DNA from: Temnopleurus reevesii
Taxonomy: Eukaryota > Echinodermata > Echinoidea > Temnopleuroida > Temnopleuridae
Reading direction: 5' to 3'
Assembly: GCA_036244855.1 (NCBI GenBank)
Contig: BQKZ01010251.1
Coordinates: forward strand, 6,438 to 23,475
Length of the DNA: 17,038 bases
Shown: positions 7,710-16,451 of the stretch, one piece after another
How the letters are laid out: every line of letters starts with the position of its first letter
Position numbering within the stretch: the first letter of the stretch is position 1
Translations under genes and position numbers: made by a program
Notes under the pieces: generated by a model
Told to the model about the DNA's origin: nothing
Databases searched by the model: none
What the model saw: only the letters and a program-made list of their open reading frames with translations

Positions 7710-8420
7710 GTTCAGACCTACTCCTGGAGTAATGTCAAGTTGGTTACACCTGATTTCTTATAAAAAGGAAATGATTGAATCATGAGAATCGTATACTTGT
7801 ATGTAGCCCTTTTATTATGTGCAGTGTTTGTTTTAAGAAGAGTTTGTGAAATGGGGAAGAATGAGAGAGTGAGAGAGGAGCTATTGAAGATCATCTATAA
7901 ACCTACACGATCAACCTGGGGCCTGATTGTATAGTATCATATCGTACAGCCTTCTGATCTTGCAATATGGTAGTCGACCGTCTGAAAGGAAATGCACAGA
8001 GAGTACAACCCCAAGTTTTGTTGCTGGAGGACATTTTCAAGATTGCAAAACTTCACTGTTGCTCTCTAAGGCTTGAACAAATAAAATTAAAATAATTTTT
8101 TCATCCAAAGAGAAAAAAGGCAACAATCTGTCATAAATGAGGCGAGATTTCTTTTTCAAAATATACTCAAAGCTTTGTACTAAAAGTGCAAGAATCCCAC
8201 AAAGCCATGTACTGTAGAGCCTGGATGACAAGGATTACAAAAGCTCTTTTAGGGCTTACATATAAACTGGTGACAAGAACAGATCAGGTAAAATTAATTG
8301 ATGAAAATCCGTTTTTTCATCCGAATGGTGGTTGAAGAAGAGAAAAATGGGACAACAATAGGTTCCAAATCGGGAGAAATTAAAAAGTGCGAGAAGCCCA
8401 GAAAATTATGGAGTTAAGGG
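7710..8420. other. No recognised gene; weak internal repeat
   Basis: No splice-linked frame or known domain is visible. A 50-codon ORF lies at 7782-7934 (see findings). Two stretches resemble each other loosely: one around 8095-8235 (TTTTTTCATCCAAAGAGAAAA, AAAAGTGCAAGAATCCCACA) and one around 8312-8412 (TTTTTTCATCCGAATGG, AAAAGTGCGAGAAGCCCAGA). This suggests an old ~220-bp tandem duplication later split by the F2 element at 8421. Confidence 0.35.
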
Positions 8421-8548
8421 CCTGGGGCCAATTGCACAAAATGGTGTTAGCTCTCCTGTTCTTGCTAAGACGTCTCCAACATTTGTGTCTATGTTCTGAG
8501 GGTGGCACAAGAGGATAACTATGACCATTTTGTGCAATTCGCCCCTGG
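8421..8548. mobile_element. F2-family fold-back MITE, 128 bp
   Basis: The left end CCTGGGGCCAATTGCACAAA is nearly the reverse complement of the right end TTTGTGCAATTCGCCCCTGG. The pairing continues through ATGGT against ACCAT, giving ~25-bp terminal arms with two mismatches. The inner part contains TTGCTAAGACGTC, also present in the F2 element near 84-402. There is no coding capacity. The family is inferred from terminal similarity. Confidence 0.75.
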
Positions 8549-9375
8549 ATTACATTTCAAGCGGTGACAAGGAAAAGGACAAAATCACAGGTACAGGGGG
8601 AGAAATCCAAACTCAAGCAACTTTCCCATTACACCCTCCATAAGCAGTCAATATGGTTCTGAATGAAAACAAACTTTGTTCATTCGACTCTCTGTGCCAA
8701 TTTGATTCTATTCTATACACATACCAAACACCCTTTAGTTTACTCACATGCCATGTTCTTTCATTATTTTATAACCTATACATATAAAATCACGACAAAC
8801 CCATTAATAGTCTTCATGATAATAACAAAAGATAATGCATAAATAATGCTTGGCTTTGTTAATCATGGAAATATGTATCAGTACACAAATGACTGATTCT
8901 AAAGAATGTAAATGAATCAATTTCCCCTTTGAGGTCAAATGTGTGCTTGATTTATTTTATGTGGTCAGTTTATGAGATCTCCATGTATTGACTTTAAAAT
9001 CTATTCAACAAAGACAACACAAATTTGGTTCATGTATATATGTACAATATGGTGTTTTCCATTCCAGTCGACTGTGACGAAGGGCATGTTGACTGGGAGT
9101 ACCCAGTACGTCGTAGTTTCGCGCATCTGCTTATTGTTTTGTCACAGATAGTTGCGAGCGTATCAATGAGAAGACACATAAAATTGTGATGGTCTACTTC
9201 CGGTCGACTGTGACTGTGACGAATGGAATCGAAACCTTCATATTGTACGGGGAAAGGGAGCAGAGCTTGCAATATTAATATTCTTAAACTACATGTGTAT
9301 TTATCATGTGAACTATTGCATGAAGTGACAGTACATGCAAGATTCAAGTTACATTTCCTTCTTACATTTTCCCAT
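8549..9375. other. No gene seen
   Basis: AT-rich intergenic sequence. The only structure noted is a repeated phrase, GTCGACTGTGAC, at about 9067 and 9203. The second is followed by TGTGACGAATGGAAT, and a diverged relative (GTAGACTGTGACTGTGAC) appears at about 16181, so it is probably a dispersed repeat. Confidence 0.5.
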
Positions 9376-9380
9376 ACACA

Positions 9381-9419
<39 letters not shown>
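9376..9419. repeat. CA dinucleotide microsatellite
   Basis: About 18 uninterrupted CA units run from 9383, preceded by an imperfect ATACACACT. The reading frames crossing it encode only repeats of His/Thr or Cys/Val and are not genes. Confidence 0.95.
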
Positions 9420-9420
<1 letters not shown>

Positions 9421-9450
9421 TAATAGTTGTAAAATTCTGTGCATTTACAA

Positions 9451-9546
9451 CCCCCCCCCCCAAAAAAAAGTGTAGTTCAAAAAATCAACCTTGTTGAACT
9501 TCTGACCTCAATGCCATTGCTAGGCAGGATTTAGTCATTGTCACCA
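9451..9546. repeat. C-tract/A-tract plus duplicated flank, left part
   Basis: C11 followed by A8 leads into GTGTAGTTCAAAAAATCAACC and ends GGATTTAGTCATTGTCACCA at the N. The same text, about 90% identical, occurs at 10042-10110. The sequence on the two sides of the N at 9547 is therefore partly duplicated. Confidence 0.7.
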
Positions 9547-9547
9547 N
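9547..9547. other. Single N, probable contig join
   Basis: The base is N, immediately after a stretch that recurs at 10042-10110. Confidence 0.7.
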
Positions 9548-9793
9548 GGGAGGTGTGGCAGAAGAAGGGAGGGCAAGGAACATGAGAATAAACTATTTCC
9601 GTATAATATAAATTGCTTAAAGTACAATAAATCCGTACGCTGTGAATCGAACTGTACGGACACAACAATCACAAACCGGTTCCGATTTGAATAGCATTAC
9701 AAAGGAGCATGGAATTCGTGTTTAACCTAATTTTACAGAAATAGTTTATATCGTGTTGAGGATGCGATGTGCAAGAAGGAACGACAGGATAAT
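9548..9793. other. No gene seen
   Basis: Intergenic sequence without repeats or frames that I can support. Confidence 0.4.
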
Positions 9794-10110
9794 GCGATGG
9801 GCGGAAATGAAAAAAGTGGGGGATGACGGAGGAAGAAATATTGTGAGGGTGCAATATGGACGATGCCCCCCCCCCCCCTAAAAAAAAAAGGTGCCTAAGA
9901 GAGCGATGGACGGCATTGGAAATGAACAAGTGGGGGGTGACAGAGGAAGAAATATTGTGAGAATGCAATATGGGCGATGCCCCCCCCCCCCTAAAAAAAA
10001 AAATGTCCATGAGAGCAATGAACGGAATTGGAAATGAAAAAAGTGTAGTTCACATCAACCTTGTTGAACTTCCGACCTAAATGCTAGGCAGGATTTAGTC
10101 ATTGTCACCA
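9794..10110. repeat. Tandem ~110-bp repeat with C13TA10-type tracts
   Basis: Unit starts (GCGATGG or GCAATGA followed by CGG) are at 9794, 9903 and 10015. Each full unit contains GAGGAAGAAATATTGTGAG, TGCAATATGG, CGATG, a run of 12-13 C, T, then 10-11 A. The third unit is partial and passes into the GTGTAGTTCA flank shared with 9471-9546. The minus-strand frame across it is an artefact of the repeat. Confidence 0.8.
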
Positions 10111-10244
10111 GAATGGAATTAATAAATGAGTCATCAAACTTCCTTGTCATGTCTGCTACATAGAGATCCTTTGACATGTACTGCACTTTTGTGAATATCT
10201 GCAGTCAGGGTTCAGTCAGTATCGGCTATGATTTTTTTTTTAGA

Positions 10245-10383
10245 TTTGGGGCATCTTGCGCGAAATGGTCCCAGCTATCTTCTTCATGCTATCCTCTTAA
10301 CAGACACAGAAAGCTATATTAACAGGTTGGCACTAGAAACCAAGATGTCCTTGCAGGATAACATTTCGTGCAATACACCCCTA
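10245..10383. mobile_element. F2-family fold-back MITE, ~139 bp
   Basis: The left end TTTGGGGCATCTTGCGCGAAA pairs imperfectly with the right end TTTCGTGCAATACACCCCTAG. The next inner bases are ATGGTCCC against GGATAACA. It shares end sequence with 8421-8548 but is more diverged, so it inserted earlier or belongs to a subfamily. Confidence 0.6.
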
Positions 10384-10422
10384 GTCGGGCGCGAACCGTG
10401 CTTTTCTCAATACAAAGGCTTT

Positions 10423-10481
10423 CATGGGCTCACGACTCAGAATAAAAGCAGGACACTATTATTCCGAGTCGTGAGCCCATG
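10423..10481. repeat. 23-bp near-perfect inverted repeat, 13-nt loop
   Basis: CATGGGCTCACGACTC (10423-10438) is the exact reverse complement of GAGTCGTGAGCCCATG (10466-10481). After one mismatch the stem continues with GAATAA against TTATTC. The loop is AAGCAGGACACTA. It is followed by a T-run and lies 39 bases after the F2 element. It is the most regular hairpin in the window. Confidence 0.85.
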
Positions 10482-11435
10482 ATTTTTTTTAATTTAAATC
10501 CTGGGTGCACGGCTGCTAGTGCTCATTTCATAAAAACCTTTTGCCATTAAAAAACGCAAACCAAATTCTTCCATAAATTTCAATGAGGGGGGAAACTCCT
10601 ATGATCAATTCTATGCAATAGAGCCTGTAGATTCTATGTTTGGCAGAGTACAGGTACAAGTATTATCTGCAAAAGGGAACTATCGATTTTATGTAAAATG
10701 TGGTATGCCGAGGGAAATGATTCCCTAAGTTGTTTCTCAACAAAGGACTTCTTAACAAACTAAAGGTAACTGTACTTACAGTTGAATCACATAAATCTAT
10801 TCGTCTTCAAAGGATTTCAATTTGGAATACCATATGTTAAAAATTCGACTTAAAAGTTTGACTTGGACAAATCAGACTGGAGTTGACTAAAAGATTAGGT
10901 CTGCCCCAGAAAAATCACATGCAAATTGGCAATTCTCCCTATCGCATATAGCCGATATCACCTGATATCACCTTGTGATATCGATATCACACACTTTGGC
11001 TTTGGCACGCTCACTTCCGGGATCCATCTTAATTTCACTGTATACTATCTACGAAATTTCAATCCATGTGTAAATTACCGTAATTTCTTCGTTTTGCGTC
11101 GGAAGCCCAGCATTGGGCCGCTTCGCAAAAGAAACCCATATAACAAATAAATGCAGATATGAAAGAAAAATCGATGAAAAAATATGACACTACAAGCCGC
11201 TGACGAAGTTTACCGTAGAAAGCCTATAGACTTTTTAAATGTGCGAATGTTACCGCAAGTACCTGTGCCAAGAATCTGGGCCAAAATAATTAGTGCGCTG
11301 CAGGCGTTCAGATTCGGAGAGCTATACAGTGTATGTGATAGGGAGAATTGTGGGTCATGCCCTTCTCTCCAAAAACTTCAGTACATGTAATATCCTATTC
11401 ATTGAGCTCTTTCTGCTTAAATCAAACATGTCCAA
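10482..11435. other. No gene seen; short palindromes
   Basis: A perfect 16-bp palindrome GTGATATCGATATCAC lies at 10975-10990, next to further GATATC-containing copies. A weak hairpin (TTTTGCGTCGG ... GCTTCGCAAAA) lies near 11093-11128. The 68-codon ORF at 11184-11390 has an in-frame stop just before its ATG and no family I recognise, so it is not called. Confidence 0.45.
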
Positions 11436-11567
11436 GGAGGTGTTGCTAGAAAGTTGAAATTAACTGCATATAGATATGCGCATGGTCTGCACTCCAAACA
11501 AGATGCACATGAAACAATGACTTTGATTGGCACATGCCAATCATCTGCAACTTTCTAGCAACACTCC
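11436..11567. mobile_element. F3-family fold-back MITE, 132 bp
   Basis: The left end GGAGGTGTTGCTAGAAAGTTG and right end CAACTTTCTAGCAACACTCC are inverted repeats with two mismatches. The internal text AATGACTTTGATTGGCACAT matches AATGATTTTGATTGACAAGT in the element at 16626-16803, so the two are relatives. Confidence 0.75.
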
Positions 11568-11744
11568 ATCCGGCGATGTAAATTTTTTCAACAAATCATT
11601 TAAAAGCTGTTTTATATACCTTTTGTAAGGTATGAGATTTGACGTGGGCAGAGCTACCTGTACTACTAAATAGTTTTACAATGCTGATAAAGTGAGAGCA
11701 TACAGCCTAGGGCATGAAAATCTACTAAATCATAAAAATGTTAA

Positions 11745-11864
11745 GGGCAGTGGAACCTAATAACAAATTCTCTTTAGAACAATAATTTTAATGGTCAGAG
11801 TCGTAGAAAATGTGAATACAAAGAGGCAAATTCTCTATGGACTCGTCACGAGGTTCCACTGCTC
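11745..11864. mobile_element. F4-family element with 14-bp inverted ends
   Basis: GGGCAGTGGAACCT at the left end and AGGTTCCACTGCTC at the right end are inverted repeats with one mismatch. The inner blocks AAATTCTCTTTAG and GCAAATTCTCTATGG are in direct, not inverted, relation. It is 120 bp with no coding potential. This is a single copy in the window, so the family is inferred only from the ends. Confidence 0.55.
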
Positions 11865-12210
11865 ATGGCGAGAAATTGCCTTTCAGTATCACATAACAGT
11901 TCACATATTGTATGATTAATGTGATCATAAAAGGAATTTTGGTAACTAAAATCTACCACATACAAAATGATACACAAGCAGAACTAAAATCAGGTCTTTC
12001 AATATGACCATATATCTATGATCACATTTTATTTATGCATATTTTCAGACAGACACACGTTCATCTTTCCCACACATAAAGCAGAGGTTCTTATTTACTA
12101 CCATCTCCACTGCAAAATATACAATTACAAATGTTATTACAGTAAAATCTCAATTTTTTTTCAAAAAGGCAGAACAGTATTTCTTTTTTAAATTAAGTGT
12201 TACCTGTTTA
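11865..12210. other. No gene seen
   Basis: AT-rich sequence between the F4 element and the start of the SLC25A3 3'-end duplication. Nothing could be supported here. Confidence 0.4.
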
Positions 12211-12705
12211 GAAGCAGGTTAATGCACAGCAAAGTTGTGATCATTGTTATCAATATTATTCTTCTGGGGTCTCCATATCACCATTACTATAAAAAATAGT
12301 CATTTAATTCCTTGGATATTCTACAATAAAAGGAAATAACCACTTGAATCCTTCTTGTTTTCACCATCATAATTCTTGTTTGGTTAAGTCCCAACAAACT
12401 GGTGAATAGCAATTCCATTACACAGTGAAATACAATTTGAGCAGCGCATGGTCAGGGAATTTCAGAAAATGCACATACAAGAGTGCTTTCCATCGCCAGT
12501 GCCGATCCACTACAACTTGTAAACAATTGCAACTTTGTATCGTCACCCTCCATATTTATCTGATGAGTTTGGTGCTTCCATAGCTTAATCCATCCTATAA
12601 ACATGGAATCAATATCATAGAGTGGTTTCATGAATACAAACAATACTCTCCAATGCCGCATCAAATACATTCACAAACTTCATGAGAGCACACACTTAAT
12701 TTGTC

Positions 12706-12715
12706 TTTATTTATT
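12706..12715 (-). terminator. Poly(A) signal of SLC25A3, copy 1
   Basis: On the minus strand, two overlapping AATAAA hexamers (AATAAATAAA) lie about 475 bases past the stop codon. A GTGTGTGCTCTC element follows about 13 bases downstream. This is the usual arrangement for cleavage and polyadenylation, and predicts a 3' UTR of about 490 nt. Confidence 0.6.
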
Positions 12716-13186
12716 TAACTGATTTCAATATCATAGTTTCATAGAATGTCTCATAATATGCATAAATAAGTAAAATATAGACTTTTCTTTTCATCCAAAT
12801 CTAATTGGATGGTCATTCCTTTTCACCTGTTCTAAATATACATGTAAGATCAGGTAATGATGCATATATATTATTTTTCTTCTGTATGTTTTGACCAGAT
12901 TTTCTCATAATTTACCAGTGATGTGCTTATCGTGTCTTGTTTCGTTACATATGTTAATACAGGGCAGTTAAATTGCCGCTGTATGATAAAGAGCTTAACA
13001 TACAGGAAGGTAGTTTTTGGTTAAACAAATCCTAAAGTCAAAATGTTAAATACAATAAAAATAAAGTTACTGAAACGGCTCCCATAAAACAGACCTAAGT
13101 CCGCTGAAATACACATGTAAACTTGTTCTAATATTTTTCAAAGGTCAAGTGGGGGTTTACGGTGGTCCAGTCTGATGGAGGTTTGT

Positions 13187-13350
13187 TTATTGGTTCTTGG
13201 CTTCAAGCTTGGCCTTGAGGCTAGCGGGCATCTCTGGTGGGGGTGGGCGTGGCAGACGGAAGTAGACCTTGACAGAGTCATAGATGAACCATTGCAGGGC
13301 AGTCAGGGTACCGATCATGATGATACGTGGGAACAATCCAGCCCATAGAC
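13187..13350 (-). CDS. SLC25A3: SLC25A3 terminal coding exon, copy 1
   Basis: Last coding exon of the mitochondrial phosphate carrier, which brings phosphate into the matrix with protons for ATP synthesis. The exon gives [20 protein letters not shown], then [20 protein letters not shown], and ends in a Lys-rich tail ...LEAKNQ with TAA at 13187-13189. This nearly matches the vertebrate carrier's C-terminus and includes the sixth transmembrane helix. The acceptor TTTATTTGTCAG precedes GTCTATGG, and the exon phase (two bases completing a Gly codon) fits the donor at 16341. The exon is base-identical to 15077-15240. It is probably the same exon assembled twice rather than an alternative last exon. 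Confidence 0.9.
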
Positions 13351-14100
13351 CTGACAAATAAACATATATCAGAGTCGATCGGTTTACTGATCAATAACAA
13401 TCAACAGTCTAAAATCCTAGGACCCAGTATGGGTTAAACACAATCAATCTATCAATAAGCCATAGATGCAATGTAGTATAGAGCAAATAAAATCATTGTA
13501 TAGATTAATAAATTTTATTGATGTATAACTTCACTAAACACTTGACAGAGATATTCTTATACACAATGGAAAGGAAAAAAGAGATGTCCCTAGCAAGAGC
13601 TACAACCTTGCAACCACATACAAGGTTGTGAAATTGCTCCTACTGGAGGTATATTGATATCACACACCAATGACTCAAGCACTTCCAATGGAACACAACG
13701 TTGTAGCGTTGCTGGGTGGCTACAACATCTGATACATGCCGCAACATTACCCAAATGCAACCATAGACCCGACAAGCCCAGAGTGCTCATCGACCCATCT
13801 CCACTGACAGATAACATGTGCAATGCATCCACTGCTCTTGGACGGAGGAGTGAAATCACACTGTACAGGGACCTGAGAGTGTGGATTGGGTATCAGAGGA
13901 CTTGGGTGAACAGGTGTAGATCGGAGATGGGTATGAAGGACATGATGCAGATGAGAACACCACCCTGGAAGCGGATCTAAGGAAGTGTGTTTTGATTTGA
14001 AGTGATGAGGGGAACAGAAATGAATAACATACAAACAGTGAATCAATGTTGAAATCTGCCCAAATAGCATGGGATCATGAACATCTATTCACCCATAAGA
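13351..14100 (-). other. Intron tail of SLC25A3, copy 1
   Basis: Intronic sequence upstream of the copy 1 acceptor. It contains a 9-bp stem ACAACCTTG / CAAGGTTGT (about 13600-13628). Overlapping ORFs of 89-108 codons on both strands have no splice borders or recognisable domains and are taken as chance. Confidence 0.5.
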
Positions 14101-14101
14101 N
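14101..14101. other. Single N, probable contig join
   Basis: The left flank ends with ACCCATAAGA. The right flank begins with AAGAAGCAGG, equivalent to position 12211. The last ~1890 bases on the left equal the first ~1890 on the right, the signature of two contigs with an unmerged overlap. Confidence 0.9.
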
Positions 14102-14597
14102 AAGAAGCAGGTTAATGCACAGCAAAGTTGTGATCATTGTTATCAATATTATTCTTCTGGGGTCTCCATATCACCATTACTATAAAAATAGTCATTTAAT
14201 TCCTTGGATATTCTACAATAAAAGGAAATAACCACTTGAATCCTTCTTGTTTTCACCATCATAATTCTTGTTTGGTTAAGTCCCAACAAACTGGTGAACA
14301 GCAATTCCATTACACAGTGAAATACAATTTGAGCAGCGCATGGTCAGGGAATTTCAGAAAATGCACATACAAGAGTGCTTTCCATCGCCAGTGCCGATCC
14401 ACTACAACTTGTAAACAATTGCAACTTTGTATCGTCACCCTCCATATTTATCTGATGAGTTTGGTGCTTCCATAGCTTAATCCATCCTATAAACATGGAA
14501 TCAATATCATAGAGTGGTTTCATGAATACAAACAATACTCTCCAATGCCGCATCAAAAACATTCACAAACTTCATGAGAGCACACACTTAATTTGTC

Positions 14598-14607
14598 TTT
14601 ATTTATT
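14598..14607 (-). terminator. Poly(A) signal of SLC25A3, copy 2
   Basis: Same overlapping AATAAA pair and downstream GTGTGTGCTCTC element as in copy 1, about 470 bases past the stop at 15077. Confidence 0.6.
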
Positions 14608-15076
14608 TAACTGATTTCAATATCATAGTTTCATAGAATGTCTCATAATATGCATAAATAAGTAAAATATAGACTTTTCTTCTCATCCAAATCTTATTGG
14701 ATGGTCATTCCTTTTCACCTGTTCTAAATATACATGTAAGATCAGGTAATGATGCATATATTATTTTTCTTTTGTATGTTTTGACTGGATTTCCTCATAA
14801 TTTACCAGTGTTGTGCTTATCGTGTCTTGTTTTGTTACATATGTTAATACAGGGCAGTTAAATTGCCGCTGTATGATAAAGAGCTTAACATACAGGAAGG
14901 TAGTTTTTGGTTAAACAAATCCTAAAGTCAAAATGTTAAATACAATAAAAATAAAGTTACTGAAACGGCTCCCATAAAACAGACCTAAGTCCGCTGAAAT
15001 ACACATGTAAACTTGTTCTAATATTTTTCAAAGGTCAAGTGGGGGTTTACGGTGGTCCAGTCTGATGGAGGTTTGT

Positions 15077-15240
15077 TTATTGGTTCTTGGCTTCAAGCTT
15101 GGCCTTGAGGCTAGCGGGCATCTCTGGTGGGGGTGGGCGTGGCAGACGGAAGTAGACCTTGACAGAGTCATAGATGAACCATTGCAGGGCAGTCAGGGTA
15201 CCGATCATGATGATACGTGGGAACAATCCAGCCCATAGAC
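15077..15240 (-). CDS. SLC25A3: SLC25A3 terminal coding exon, copy 2
   Basis: Identical in sequence to the exon at 13187-13350, and the copy directly contiguous with the upstream exon across an 1100-base intron (15241-16340). It encodes 53 residues plus the end of a split Gly codon, with the stop TAA at 15077-15079. Joined to 16341-16451, the boundary reads [15 protein letters not shown]. This fits the carrier's third repeat at the end of the matrix loop before helix 6. The acceptor has a branch-like CTGAT and a T-rich tract before CAG. Confidence 0.93.
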
Positions 15241-16340
15241 CTGACAAATAAACATATATCAGAGTCGATCGGTTTACTGATCAATAACAATCAACAGTCT
15301 AAAATCCTAGGACCCAGTATGGGTTAAACACAATCAATCTATCAATAAGCCATAGATGCAATGTAGTATAGAGCAAATAAAATCATTGTATAGATTAATA
15401 AATTTTATTGATGTATAACTTCACTAAACACTTGACAGAGATATTCTTATACACAATGGAAAGGAAAAAAGAGATGTCCCTAGCAAGAGCTACAACCTTG
15501 CAACCACATACAAGGTTGTGAAATTGCTCCTACTGGAGGTATATTGATATCACACACCAATGACTCAAGCACTTCCAATGGAACACAACGTTGTAGCGTT
15601 GCTGGGTGGCTACAACATCTGATACATGCCGCAACATTACCCAAATGCAACCATGGACCCGACAAGCCCAGAGTGCTCATCGACCCATCTCCACTGACAG
15701 ATAACATGTGCAATGCATCCACTGCTCTTGGACGGAGGAGTGAAATCACACTGTACAGGGACCTGAGAGTGTGGATTGGGTATCAGAGGACTTGGGTGAA
15801 CAGGTGTAGATCGGAGATGGGTATGAAGGACATGATGCAGATGAGAACACCACCCTGGAAGCGGATCTAAGGAAGTGTGTTTTGATTTGAAGTGATGAGG
15901 GGAACAGAAATGAATAACATACAAACAGTGAATCAATGTTGAAATCTGCCCAAATAGCATGGGATCATGAACATCTATTCACCCATAAGAATAAATATGG
16001 AGATATCAATTTCATTAGTCACGGCCAATCAGTGACAAGCTCTGTGATGAGCCCATAGATGAAAGCATGTTCTTGTGGGCATGCCATTGTGAAGTCATCT
16101 GGAATTAGTCAACTAAAATCAAACAGATTTTTGGAGTTAACGATCGAGAGCATTAACATGTTGGTTGACCTTTACTTTCAGTAGACTGTGACTGTGACAA
16201 ATGAAATGGAAAACTCAATCATCTTTCATTAAAGCTTATTACCTTGACTCTGGACATTGTTTTACTTGAGCCAAATTGACTGTATGAGCAAAAACACCAA
16301 TTGGATAAATGTAAATCGTGAAATCAGGAGTATAGCTTAC
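15241..16340 (-). other. Last intron of SLC25A3
   Basis: It begins GTAAGC at 16340 and ends TTTGTCAG at 15241. The part up to 15990 is duplicated in copy 1; 15991-16340 is single-copy here. The phrase GTAGACTGTGACTGTGAC at about 16181 resembles 9203-9220. No other coding signal was seen. Confidence 0.75.
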
Positions 16341-16451
16341 CAGCCATGCCAAGCTTCTTGGCAGCCTCAATAGCAGTGCTTCCCTTATCCTGGTTCAACT
16401 TGGATACAACAGTGTCAGCAGGGTGAGAGACGACAGCGCAGAATACACCAG
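16341..16451 (-). CDS. SLC25A3: SLC25A3 penultimate exon
   Basis: A 111-base exon of the mitochondrial phosphate carrier. It reads GVFCAVVSHPADTVVSKLNQ, then DKGSTAIEAAKKLGMA, after the last two bases of a split Ala codon. It covers the fifth transmembrane helix, with the third-repeat carrier signature around HPAD...SK. The acceptor is a long T-rich tract ending TTTGCAG, and the donor is GCTG/GTAAGC. Phases at both ends agree with the terminal exon. Earlier exons lie beyond the window's right edge. Confidence 0.93.

Larger units (their letters stand above)
12211..14100. repeat. SLC25A3 3'-end block, copy 1
   Basis: This block is about 99% identical to 14104-15990. I count roughly 14 substitutions and three bases of indel, nearly all between 12211 and 12960. 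It holds a terminal exon, 3' UTR, intron tail and downstream sequence. It ends exactly at the N at 14101. Confidence 0.92.
14104..15990. repeat. SLC25A3 3'-end block, copy 2
   Basis: Second copy of 12211-14100. After it the sequence runs on without a break into the intron and penultimate exon. This copy is therefore contiguous with the rest of the gene and is the better one to annotate. Confidence 0.92.

Noticed and set aside
9030..9423. ORFs crossing the CA microsatellite
   Set aside because: The apparent length comes from a repeat that is open in several frames (Cys-Val or His-Thr runs).
9669..10010. 113-codon minus-strand ORF with repeated segments
   Set aside because: It is the translation of the C-tract/A-tract tandem repeat, with runs of Gly and Phe from the homopolymers.
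11184..11390. 68-codon ORF with a Cys-rich end (CDRENCGSCPS)
   Set aside because: An in-frame TGA is three codons upstream, no convincing acceptor joins it to another exon, and I recognise no family.
13186..13191. AATAAA overlapping the SLC25A3 stop codon as a poly(A) signal
   Set aside because: It would place cleavage within or just after the coding end. The pair at 12706-12715 with a GT-rich downstream element is far better placed.
13590..14070. Long overlapping ORFs (89, 107 and 108 codons) on both strands, repeated at 15480-15960
   Set aside because: They lie within the SLC25A3 intron, have no recognisable domain or matching splice phase, and their repetition only reflects the duplicated block.
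13187..15240. Alternative terminal exons of SLC25A3
   Set aside because: The two exons are identical in sequence and the duplication ends exactly at an N, so an assembly overlap explains them better.
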